Of a stretch of DNA of 38,785 nucleotides, positions 1-7,152 are shown in pieces. The translations under genes were made by a program, and so were the position numbers. Source of the DNA: Burkholderiaceae bacterium. GTDB lineage: Bacteria; Pseudomonadota; Gammaproteobacteria; Burkholderiales; Burkholderiaceae_C. The stretch covers positions 1 to 38,785 of the forward strand of contig JAEUOY010000051.1 in assembly GCA_016790515.1 (NCBI GenBank), written 5' to 3'. The notes below the pieces were generated by a model. The model did no database searches. It saw only the letters and a list, made by a program, of their open reading frames with translations, and had not been told where the DNA came from. The stretch's first letter is position 1. Every line of letters starts with the position of its first letter.

Positions 1-339
1 CACTTCGGCCTGGGTGCTGCCGCTGGCCTGCAGGATCACGCGCGGGTCCTGCAGCACGATGCGCGTGCGCCCCGGTGTGGGCTCGGCAATGCTGCCGCCG
101 CAGGGCAACAGCGCGGCGATGTCGGGCTCAGCGCTCACCAGGGCATGGGCAATGCGCGGCGAGCACAGGCCCAGCAGGCGCTGGGGCGGGCTGTCCAGCC
201 CGAGCTTGGCCTTGAGCGTGGCCTGCATGTCCACCTCGCTGACGATGCCCATCTGCTCGGCGGCCAGGGCGGCGCGCAGGGTTTCCAGGGCCTGGGGCAG
301 CGGCTGGGCCAGCTCGGCGGTGAAGGCGTAGGCGGTCAT
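1..339 (-). CDS. DUF302 domain protein (partial, runs off the left edge)
   Basis: An open frame on the minus strand starts at ATG 339-337, preceded by a GAAAGG ribosome site, and continues through base 1 without a stop, so the 3' end is missing (113 codons seen). The translation contains EVDMQATLKAKLG, then GLCSPRIAHALV and LLPCGGSIAE. These match the pattern of the DUF302 family: an acidic residue followed by 'TLK.KLG', a Cys-x-Pro and 'LLPC'. DUF302 proteins are small alpha/beta proteins without an agreed function, often encoded near redox or sulfur genes. It lies downstream of the TolC-family gene on the same strand, 89 bases away across a repeat-containing gap, so it may be the last gene of the efflux operon. 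Family assignment is good; function is unknown. Confidence 0.75.
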   Translation of the reverse strand, partial: MTAYAFTAELAQPLPQALETLRAALAAEQMGIVSEVDMQATLKAKLGLDSPPQRLLGLCSPRIAHALVSAEPDIAALLPCGGSIAEPTPGRTRIVLQDPRVILQASGSTQAEV

Positions 340-368
340 GGGCGGGGGTTCCTTTCAAAGATAATTGG

Positions 369-427
369 GATCAAATCGGCCTGAAGGGCAATACCATCAA
401 GCGTAATTAGCTACTATTTTGATAGCA
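369..427. repeat. AT-rich dispersed intergenic repeat, Comamonadaceae-like
   Basis: The gap between the DUF302 and TolC-family genes is AT-rich and holds TAGCTACTATTTTGATAGC (about 397-425). This has the look of the dispersed 'tagctatt...gatagc' intergenic element common in Acidovorax- and Polaromonas-type genomes. A relative lies at 2205-2262. Recognition is from memory; the AT-rich contrast with the flanks is directly visible. Confidence 0.5.
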
Positions 428-428
428 T

Positions 429-1814
429 TTATTGCACCACTCCTGGGGTTGGCGACTGCACGCTGCGCAGCGCGGCTTCGTCGAGCTGGCCCGCCAGCGC
501 GGCCAGGCGCAGGCGCTCCAGCACCAGGCTGCTGCGCGCCTGGGCCAGCGACAGGCGGGTGGCGGCGGTGTCGTTTTCGGCGTTCAGCAGGTCGAGCACG
601 GTGCGGTGGCCCACCTCCAGGCCGGTGCGGGTGGCGTCCAGGCGCGCCTCGCTGGCCTGCAATGCCTGGCCCAGGGCCTGCACGCGCTCGGCGCCCACCT
701 GCAGGCCCAGCCAAGCGGCGTGCACATCGCGGTCCACCTGGCTGCGCGTGGCCTCGACCTGGGCGCGGGCCTGGTCCCAGCGGCGCAGGCTTTCGGCCTC
801 CTTGGCGCCGCGCCAGCCGCCGGTGTACAGCGGCACGCTGAGCTGCACGCCCACCATGGCGTTGACGCTGCGGTTGCGCGCACTGCCGTGGTCGCCACTG
901 CCGCGCAGGCGCTCGTCGCCCGCCTGCGCCACCAGGTCCACCGTGGGGGCGGCGCTGCGGCGGTGCTTGTCGGCCTCGGCCTGCGCGATGTCGGCGGCCA
1001 GTTGCTGCAGGCGGATCTGGGGGTTGCCGTCCTGCGCCTGGGCCTGCCAGTGCGCCAGCGCGGCCTGGGTGCGCGCGGGCTCGGGCACCAGCGCTGCGGG
1101 CAGGTGCGCCTGCAAGCCGTCCATGGGCAGGCCGGTGCTGTCGGCCAGCTCGCGGCGGCGCAGGTCCAGCGCCACCTGGGCGGCCAGCACCTGGGCGCGC
1201 AGTGCGCCCTGGCGCGCGCGGGCCTCGTGCGTGGCGGTGATGGGGGCGGCGCCCAGCGCGAAGCGGTCCTGCGCTTCGGCGGCGGCCTGCTGCACGGCCT
1301 CGTACTGGCGCTGCAGCACCTGGAGCGATTCCTGCGCCACGGCCAGCTCGAAGTAGCGCTGCGCGGTGCGCAGCATCAGCGCTTGCTGCGCGGCCTGCCA
1401 TTGCAGCTCGGTGCTGTCGGCCTGCAGGCCCAGTTGCTGCTGCTGGGCGCGGCGCTCGGCGTTGAGCAGGGGCTGGCGCGCCTGCAGCGCCCAGCGCGTG
1501 GCCGTGCCGCCGGTGACCGAGGTGCTGAAGTTCACGCCGTTCGACGTGCCCATGCCGGGGGCCGAGAACTGCGCGCCGCGCATGTCGCTCTCGCCCGTGG
1601 CCACGCCTGCGGATGCGGTGAGCGCCACGCCAGGGCGCCACAGGGAGCGCGCCTGGTCGCGCAGGGGTTGCGCCGTGGCCTGGGCCGCGCGGGCCACGGC
1701 CAGTTCGCGGTCGTTCTGTTGCGCGGCCTGCCAGGCCTGCAGCAGGTCGGTGGCCCGGGCTGTGGGGGCGGCCAGTGCCAGGGCCAGCAGGGAGGTGCGC
1801 CAGAGGGCTTGCAT
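429..1814 (-). CDS. TolC-family outer membrane efflux protein
   Basis: 461 residues. The outer-membrane channel of a tripartite efflux system, which would join the adaptor and RND pump encoded upstream on the same strand. It opens with a signal peptide (MQALWRTSLLALALAAPTARA, cleavage near residue 21-22) followed by DLLQAWQAAQQNDRELAVA, the usual start of a mature TolC-family protein. Two long helical, Gln/Ala-rich halves follow, each with the heptad-like repeats of the OEP domain. The length is normal for TolC. ATG 1814 has AGAAAGG seven bases upstream. It follows the AhpD-like gene by 23 bases, consistent with one operon. Codon use here (GTGGAC, GCCATC, TCC Ser) differs from the genes to the right of about 3.7 kb and suggests a different donor. 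Confidence 0.9.
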   Translation of the reverse strand: MQALWRTSLLALALAAPTARATDLLQAWQAAQQNDRELAVARAAQATAQPLRDQARSLWRPGVALTASAGVATGESDMRGAQFSAPGMGTSNGVNFSTSVTGGTATRWALQARQPLLNAERRAQQQQLGLQADSTELQWQAAQQALMLRTAQRYFELAVAQESLQVLQRQYEAVQQAAAEAQDRFALGAAPITATHEARARQGALRAQVLAAQVALDLRRRELADSTGLPMDGLQAHLPAALVPEPARTQAALAHWQAQAQDGNPQIRLQQLAADIAQAEADKHRRSAAPTVDLVAQAGDERLRGSGDHGSARNRSVNAMVGVQLSVPLYTGGWRGAKEAESLRRWDQARAQVEATRSQVDRDVHAAWLGLQVGAERVQALGQALQASEARLDATRTGLEVGHRTVLDLLNAENDTAATRLSLAQARSSLVLERLRLAALAGQLDEAALRSVQSPTPGVVQ

Positions 1815-1837
1815 TGGGAGCCTTTCTGTCCACGGGC

Positions 1838-2197
1838 TCAGGCGGTGGCCTGGGCGCTGAGTTGGCTGAATTCGTCGAACGCGGCGCTGGCCTTGGCGGC
1901 GTACATGAGCGAGGGGCCGCCGCCCATGTACACGGCCATGCCCAGCGCCTCGGCCACCTGCGCGCGCGAGGCGCCCAGTTCCACCAGCGCCTTGGCGTGG
2001 TAGCCCACGCAGGGGTCGCAGCGCGCGGCCACGGACAGCGCCATGGCGATCAGCTCCTTGGTGGTCTTGTCGAGCGCGCCGTCCTTGGTGGCGGCCTGGG
2101 CCATGGCGGAGAAGCCGCGCATCGTGTCGGGGATGTCGGCACGCAGGCTGGCAAGCTGGGCCGAGGTGGTGCGGGTGATGTCCTGGTAACTGGTCAT
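1838..2197 (-). CDS. Carboxymuconolactone decarboxylase / AhpD-like protein
   Basis: 119 residues. The central helix carries E48 and the CDPCVGYH motif (C60, C63, H67), the Glu...Cys-x-x-Cys-x-x-x-His signature of the AhpD branch. In that branch the two cysteines act in thiol-disulfide peroxidase or reductase chemistry. True carboxymuconolactone decarboxylases of the same fold lack this CxxC, so a redox role is more likely than an aromatic-degradation role. It lies between the RND pump (57-base gap) and the TolC-family gene (23-base gap) on the same strand. No signal peptide is seen, so it should be cytoplasmic. It may protect against the thiol-reactive compound that the pump exports; that is inference. 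Confidence 0.85.
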   Translation of the reverse strand: MTSYQDITRTTSAQLASLRADIPDTMRGFSAMAQAATKDGALDKTTKELIAMALSVAARCDPCVGYHAKALVELGASRAQVAEALGMAVYMGGGPSLMYAAKASAAFDEFSQLSAQATA

Positions 2198-2204
2198 GGT
2201 GTTT

Positions 2205-2262
2205 TTGGCTTCTAGGGCTTATGGGTATTGCGCAAACAGCTATTGTTTTTATAGCTATTGGG
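2205..2262. repeat. Second AT-rich dispersed repeat, overlapping the 3' end of the RND gene
   Basis: The short gap between the RND pump and the AhpD-like gene reads AACAGCTATTGTTTTTATAG with an AGCTATT/ATAGCTATT repeat structure. It is strongly AT-rich against its surroundings and resembles the element at 369-427. It includes the stop codon of the RND gene. The Comamonadaceae attribution is from memory. Confidence 0.5.
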
Positions 2263-5200
2263 CGATGCTGGCCGGGCGCAGGCGATCCAGCCGGTGGCGG
2301 TAGGCCATGTAGTACAGCGTGGGGATGACCACCAGCGTGAGCACCGTGGACACGGCAATGCCGAAGATCAGCGAGATCGCCAGGCCGTTGAAGATGGGGT
2401 CGTCCAGGATGAAGAACGCCCCCACCATGGCCGCCAGGCCGGTCAGCACGATGGGCTGGGCGCGCGTGATGGCCGAGTGCACGATGGCGCGCTCGAACGG
2501 CACACCCTCACGCACCTGCAGGTTGATGAAGTCCACCAGCAGGATGGAGTTGCGCACGATGATGCCCGCCAGCGCGATCATGCCGATCATGCTGGTGGCC
2601 GTGTACTGCGCTCCCAGCAGCGCGTGGCCCGGCATCACGCCGATGATGGTCAGCGGGATGGGCGCCATGATGATCAGCGGCGTGAGGTAGCTGCCGAACT
2701 GCGCCACCACCAGCAGGTAAATCAGGATGAGGCCCACGGCGTAGGCGGCGCCCATGTCGCGGAAGGTCTCGTAGGTGATCTGCCATTCGCCGTCCCACTT
2801 GAGGGCGTAGCCGCGCCAGGCGTCGCTGGGCTGGCGGATGAAGAACTCCTCGACCCTGCCGCCGTCGGGCGCGGTGATCTGCGCAATGGCGCTGCGCGCC
2901 TGGAACATGCCGTACAGCGGGCTGTCCACGCTACCGGCCATGTCGGCCACGACAAAGTTCACCGGCAGCAAATCCTTGTGATAGATGGGCTGCTCGCGCA
3001 GGCTGTCGCTCACGGTCACCAGTTCGCGCAGCGGCACCAGCGCGCCGCTGGCCGTGCGCACACCCAGTTGCAGCAGCGCCTGCAGGTCGCCGTGCAGCGT
3101 GGGCGGCAGTTGCAGCGTGGCGGCGGCGGGGTATTTGCTCTGGTCGTGCAGGTAGGCGGCCTGCTCACCGGCCAGGCCTGCGCGCAGCGTGGTCACGATG
3201 GCCTGCTGCGGCACGCCCAGCAGCGCGGCCTTGCGCCGGTCCACCAGCAGCAGGGTGCGCGGAGCGTCGGCAATGCTGCTGTCGTCGATGTCCACCAGGC
3301 CCTCGGTCTGGGCCAGCGCCTTGCGCACGGCCTGGGCCACCTGGCGGCGGCCTTCGGCGTCGGGCCCATAGACCTCGGCCACGATGGGGGCGAGCACCGG
3401 CGGGCCGGGCGGCACCTCCACCACCTTGACGTTCGCCCCGTGCCGGCGGCCGATGGCCTGCAGCGCCGGCCGCAGCCGGGTGGCGATGGCATGGCTCTGC
3501 TCATGGCGGGCATGTTTGTCGACCAGGTTGACCTGCAGGTCGCCCACCTCGCCGCCGCGGCGCAGGTCGTACTGGCGCACCAGGCCGTTGAAGTTGATCG
3601 GCGCGGCGGTGCCGGCATAGGCCTGGTAGTGCACCACTTCCGGCGCCTTCAGCAGCTCGTCGCCGAGCTCGCGCAGCACCGCGGCGGTGTGCTCCACCGG
3701 CGTGCCCGCGGGCATGTCGACGATGACCTGGAACTCCGACTTGTTGTCGAAGGGCAGCATCTTCAGCAGCACCAGCCCGGTGACCGGCAGCAGCAGCGAC
3801 ACGCCGATCAGCGCCGCGATGCCCAGGCCCAGCAGGCCGCGGTGGAGGCCGCCGCGGCGTTCGTCGAGCAGCGGACGGAACAGGCGCTCGAACACCGGCG
3901 TGATGCGTGCCGCCATGCCCACCGGGCCGCTTGCCGACGCGTGGGCATCGTCATGACCGCCTGCCGGCACGGCCTTCATCCACAGCCGCGCCAGCCAGGG
4001 CGTCACGACGAAGGCGATCGCCAGCGACAACAGCATGCCCAGGCTCGCGTTGATCGGGATCGGGCTCATGTAGGGGCCCATCAGGCCGGACACGAAGGCC
4101 ATCGGCAGCAGGGCGGCGATCACCGTCAGCGTCGCGAGGATGGTCGGCCCGCCGACCTCGTCCACCGCGCCGGGGATGATCTGCGCGAGGGTGCGGCCAG
4201 GGTAGAGCGCCTGGTGGCGGTGGATGTTCTCCACCACCACGATCGCGTCGTCGACCAGGATGCCGATCGAGAAGATCAGCGCGAACAGCGACACCCGGTT
4301 CAGCGTGAAGCCCCAGGCCCAGGACGCGAACAGCGTGACGGTCAGCGTCAGGATCACCGCGCTGCCGACGATCGCCGCCTCGCGGCGGCCCAGCGCGATG
4401 AACACCAGCGCCACCACCGACGCGGTGGCGAACAGCAGCTTCTGGATCAGCTTCTGCGCCTTGTCGTCGGCCGACGCGCCGTAGTTGCGGGTCTCGACCA
4501 CCTGCACCTGGTCGGGAATCACCGTGTTGCGCAACTGCTCGACGCGGCGCATCACCGCGTTGGCGACGGCGATCGCGTTCTCGCCGGGCTTCTTGGTGAC
4601 CGCGACGGTGACTGCCGGGTGCTCGACCGGCCCCGCGGCCGCGGCCGCCGAAGCCGCCGCCTCGGCCGGCTTCGCGCCGCCGCTGCCGTGCCAGACATAG
4701 CGGCTGGGCGGCAGCGCACCGTCGCGCACGCTGGCCACGTCGCCCAGGAACACCGGCTTGCCGGCGCGCACGCTGACCACCAGCTCGGCGACCTCGCCGG
4801 CGCGCGACAGGAACGGGCCGGATTCGATCGCCACCGAGCGGTTGCCGGTGATCAGGTCGCCGACCGGCAGGCCCAGGTTGGCCGACTGCAGCGCCTGGCG
4901 CAGGTCGGCCACCGTGACGCCGACGCTGGCCATCCGCGCCGGATCGATCTCGACCACCACCGCGCGGCCGGGGCCGCCGATCGTCGTCACCTCGCGGGTG
5001 CCGGGAACACGCTTCAGGTCGGCCTCGATGCTGTGCGCGACGCGCTCGAGGTCGAACGCGCCGGTGTCCGGGTTCGCGCTGTACAGCGTCAGCGCGACGA
5101 TCGGCACGTCGTCGATGCCCTTGGGCTTGATGATCGGCGCCAGCACGCCGAGGCCGGGCGGCAGCCAGTCGGCGTTGGAGTTCACCGTGTCGTACAGCCG

Positions 5201-5566
5201 CACCAGCGCCTCGGTGCGCGGCACGCCGACCTTGTACTGCACGGTGATGATCGCCAGCCCGGGGCGCGACACGCTCATCACGTGCTCGACACCGGTGATC
5301 TGGCCCAGCACCTGCTCGGCCGGCCCGGCGACCATCTGCTCGACATCGCGCGCCGAGGCCCCGGGGAAGGGGATCAGCACGTTGGCCATCGTCACGTTGA
5401 TCTGCGGCTCTTCCTCGCGCGGCGTCACCAGCACCGCGAAGATGCCCAGCAGCAGCGCCACCAGCGCGAGCAGCGGCGTGATCTGGGCCGACTGGAACAA
5501 GCCGGCGATGCGGCCGGAGAGGCCCATCGGGCTGGCGGGCACGGCGTCCGGGATCTGCACACTCAT
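2255..5566 (-). CDS. Efflux RND transporter permease (possibly a mosaic gene)
   Basis: About 1103 residues, the length of AcrB/HAE-type inner-membrane proton-driven pumps. After a short N-terminal tail and TM1 comes an extracytoplasmic loop with the 'FPGASARDVEQMVAGPAE' block typical of RND pores. The TM4 motif GILVDDAIVVVEN (near residue 440) has the paired Asp used for proton relay in drug-type pumps. The second half has GIIVRNSILLVDF near residue 1004. I chose ATG 5566, ten bases after the adaptor stop with GAAGG in front, over an ATG 21 bases upstream that would overlap the adaptor. Codon usage changes inside the gene, between about 3.43 and 3.70 kb: the C-terminal ~40% uses GTGGAC/GCCATC and TCC, while the N-terminal part uses GTCGAC/GCGATC and TCG. 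The substrate cannot be deduced. Confidence 0.93.
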   Translation of the reverse strand: MSVQIPDAVPASPMGLSGRIAGLFQSAQITPLLALVALLLGIFAVLVTPREEEPQINVTMANVLIPFPGASARDVEQMVAGPAEQVLGQITGVEHVMSVSRPGLAIITVQYKVGVPRTEALVRLYDTVNSNADWLPPGLGVLAPIIKPKGIDDVPIVALTLYSANPDTGAFDLERVAHSIEADLKRVPGTREVTTIGGPGRAVVVEIDPARMASVGVTVADLRQALQSANLGLPVGDLITGNRSVAIESGPFLSRAGEVAELVVSVRAGKPVFLGDVASVRDGALPPSRYVWHGSGGAKPAEAAASAAAAAGPVEHPAVTVAVTKKPGENAIAVANAVMRRVEQLRNTVIPDQVQVVETRNYGASADDKAQKLIQKLLFATASVVALVFIALGRREAAIVGSAVILTLTVTLFASWAWGFTLNRVSLFALIFSIGILVDDAIVVVENIHRHQALYPGRTLAQIIPGAVDEVGGPTILATLTVIAALLPMAFVSGLMGPYMSPIPINASLGMLLSLAIAFVVTPWLARLWMKAVPAGGHDDAHASASGPVGMAARITPVFERLFRPLLDERRGGLHRGLLGLGIAALIGVSLLLPVTGLVLLKMLPFDNKSEFQVIVDMPAGTPVEHTAAVLRELGDELLKAPEVVHYQAYAGTAAPINFNGLVRQYDLRRGGEVGDLQVNLVDKHARHEQSHAIATRLRPALQAIGRRHGANVKVVEVPPGPPVLAPIVAEVYGPDAEGRRQVAQAVRKALAQTEGLVDIDDSSIADAPRTLLLVDRRKAALLGVPQQAIVTTLRAGLAGEQAAYLHDQSKYPAAATLQLPPTLHGDLQALLQLGVRTASGALVPLRELVTVSDSLREQPIYHKDLLPVNFVVADMAGSVDSPLYGMFQARSAIAQITAPDGGRVEEFFIRQPSDAWRGYALKWDGEWQITYETFRDMGAAYAVGLILIYLLVVAQFGSYLTPLIIMAPIPLTIIGVMPGHALLGAQYTATSMIGMIALAGIIVRNSILLVDFINLQVREGVPFERAIVHSAITRAQPIVLTGLAAMVGAFFILDDPIFNGLAISLIFGIAVSTVLTLVVIPTLYYMAYRHRLDRLRPASIAQ

Positions 5567-5576
5567 GACCGGGCCT

Positions 5577-6632
5577 TCAGCGCGCACGTGTCGCGGCCTG
5601 CGGGTCGGTGACGACCTTCTCGCCGGGCATCAGCCCCGACAGGATCTCGATGCGATCGCCGTCGACGCGGCCCAGCCTGACCTGCCGCAGCAGCGGCCGG
5701 CCCTGGGCGTCGAGCACGTACAGGCCGGTCATCTCGGCGCGGCGCACGACGGCCTGGCGCGGCACCGTCAGCGCGGGAGCGTCGGGCGCCGCGCCGTCGG
5801 CCACCGGCAGCCACAGGCGGGCGAACATGCCGGGCGCGACACCGGCCAGCCCGGCCGGCAGGTCCAGCCGCAGCGTCACGGTGTGGGTGGCCGCGTCGGC
5901 GGTGGGCAGCTGCTGCAGGCGCAGCGGGATGACCCATTGCTGCGCGGGCGGCAGGCCGGGCAGCTCGGCCTTCGGCAGCTGGCCGGCGGCCAGCCGCGAG
6001 GCGACCGACTGCGGCACCGCGGCGCTGATGCGCAGCGCCTGCGGGTCGTACAGCGTCAGCAGCGGCCGCCCGGGCATCGCCATGTCGCCCAGCGACACCG
6101 GCACCTCGGCGATCACGCCGGCATACGGCGCGCGCACGACGTGCAGCCCGGTCTGGGTCTTCGCGGCGCCGGCCTGCGCGAGCTGCGCCGTGACCTGGGC
6201 CTGCGTGGCCTTGAACTCGGACTCGGCGCGCTCCAGCGCCGCCTGGCTGATGTAGTTCTTCTCGAACAGCTGCTTCTGGCGCGCGTACTCCTGGCTGGCG
6301 ACGGCCAGGGCGGCACGCGCGGCCTGCACCTGGGCATCGCTCGCAGCAGCGTTCTGGTCGGCCGTGCGGGCGTCGATGCGCAGCAGCAGCTGGCCGGCCG
6401 CCACCCGGTCGCCGGCCTTGACCGCCAGCTCGACCACGGCGCCGCTGACCTGGGCGGCGATCGCCGTCTGGCGCACCGCCTCGACGACGCCGTCGAAGCC
6501 GGAGGCGCCGGCACTGGCCGACGCCAGCGCCGGTGCGGCCGCCAGCCCGGCGGCCCGCAGCGCGGCGGGCAGCGGCAGCAGCACCGCCACGGCCAGCGCG
6601 GTGGCAGCGATCGACAGCAGAGGCTTGGACAT
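5577..6632 (-). CDS. RND efflux periplasmic adaptor (HlyD/AcrA family)
   Basis: 351 residues; the membrane-fusion subunit bridging the RND pump and the TolC-family channel. A hydrophobic N-terminal signal (about 1-28) is followed by the biotinyl-lipoyl half-motifs 'GVVEAVRQTAIAAQVSGAVVEL' and 'VKAGDRVAAGQLLLRID'. A coiled-coil hairpin (about 75-150, Ala/Gln-rich) follows, then the second lipoyl half with 'APYAGVIAEVPVSLGDMAMPG' and beta-barrel domains. It is the first gene of the pump operon, ten bases from the RND start. ATG 6632 has AGAGAAAG upstream. Expression is probably controlled by the ArsR-family protein encoded divergently (see the operator at 6703-6724). Confidence 0.92.
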   Translation of the reverse strand: MSKPLLSIAATALAVAVLLPLPAALRAAGLAAAPALASASAGASGFDGVVEAVRQTAIAAQVSGAVVELAVKAGDRVAAGQLLLRIDARTADQNAAASDAQVQAARAALAVASQEYARQKQLFEKNYISQAALERAESEFKATQAQVTAQLAQAGAAKTQTGLHVVRAPYAGVIAEVPVSLGDMAMPGRPLLTLYDPQALRISAAVPQSVASRLAAGQLPKAELPGLPPAQQWVIPLRLQQLPTADAATHTVTLRLDLPAGLAGVAPGMFARLWLPVADGAAPDAPALTVPRQAVVRRAEMTGLYVLDAQGRPLLRQVRLGRVDGDRIEILSGLMPGEKVVTDPQAATRAR

Positions 6633-6645
6633 GCGCTTTCTCTTT

Positions 6646-6698
6646 CCGACAAGCGCCCCATCGGTATCGAAGGGGCTGGCATCGAGATGACTTGTCGG
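6646..6698 (-). repeat. 8-bp inverted repeat in the adaptor mRNA leader
   Basis: CCGACAAG at 6646-6653 and CTTGTCGG at 6691-6698 are exact inverted copies 37 bases apart. In the minus-strand transcript they could pair just upstream of the adaptor ribosome site. The right arm also overlaps the proposed -35 of the arsR promoter (6692-6697), so it may instead be part of a DNA-binding site. Confidence 0.4.
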
Positions 6699-6729
6699 TT
6701 ATTATTTGCGCACTTAGTTAAATAGTCAA
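6692..6729. promoter_or_regulatory. Face-to-face promoters and ArsR-type operator between the pump operon and arsR
   Basis: Minus strand: TTGACT (6729-6724), 17-base spacer, AATAAT (6706-6701), a good sigma-70 promoter for the efflux operon. Plus strand: TTGTCG (6692-6697), 17-base spacer, TAGTTA (6715-6720), a weaker promoter for the ArsR gene. An imperfect palindrome TATTT-N12-AAATA (6703-6724) sits over both and is the best candidate operator. AT-rich dyads of this kind between divergent genes are typical ArsR-family sites. No transcript evidence is available here. Confidence 0.6.
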
Positions 6730-6771
6730 GCGCGAAAGATCGCAAAGACGCAAGAAAGGCGGGGCCCAGGC

Positions 6772-7152
6772 ATGATGAGTGCTCATTCACAACCGGCATG
6801 TGCGAGCATGGAAGGCCTTCCCGACGAGGCGCTGGTGCAGGTGGCGTCGTATTTCCAGGCGCTGTCCGAGCCGACGCGGCTGCAGATCCTGAACCTGCTG
6901 CGCCAGCAGGAGCGCAGCGTCGGCGAGCTGGCGCAGCTGTGCGGCTACAGCTCGGCCAACGTCTCGCGCCACCTGGCGCTGCTGGCCCAGCATGGCCTGG
7001 TCGCGCGCGAGGCGCGCGGCAACAGCGCGATCTACCGCATCGCCGACCCGTCGGTCTATGCGCTGTGCGACCTGGTCTGCGGCAGCATCGCGCGCCAGCT
7101 CGACGCCGCGGCGCAGAAGCGCGCGGCCTTCGTCAATCCGCCAGGGGGTTGA
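6772..7152 (+). CDS. ArsR-family winged-helix transcriptional repressor
   Basis: 126 residues. The winged helix-turn-helix runs from 'FQALSEPTRLQILNLL' through 'SVGELAQLCGYSSANVSRHLALLAQHGLV' to the wing 'REARGNSAIYRI'. Four cysteines (10, 57, 99, 103) are present: C57 at the recognition-helix side and the C99/C103 pair in the last helix. The classical arsenic motif ELCVCDL is absent. The cysteines could bind a soft metal or act as a thiol/persulfide switch; the neighbouring rhodanese and AhpD-like genes favour the second slightly. It is divergent from the pump operon with overlapping promoters, so it probably represses both. The ATG at 6772 or 6775 can serve as start. Its 3' end overlaps the convergent HD-GYP gene by 20 bases. 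Confidence 0.88.
   Translation: MMSAHSQPACASMEGLPDEALVQVASYFQALSEPTRLQILNLLRQQERSVGELAQLCGYSSANVSRHLALLAQHGLVAREARGNSAIYRIADPSVYALCDLVCGSIARQLDAAAQKRAAFVNPPGG

Noticed and set aside
2258-5611. 1117-codon plus-strand frame opposite the RND gene
   Set aside because: Composition is His/Gln/Arg-dominated and no domain is seen; shadow of the pump gene.
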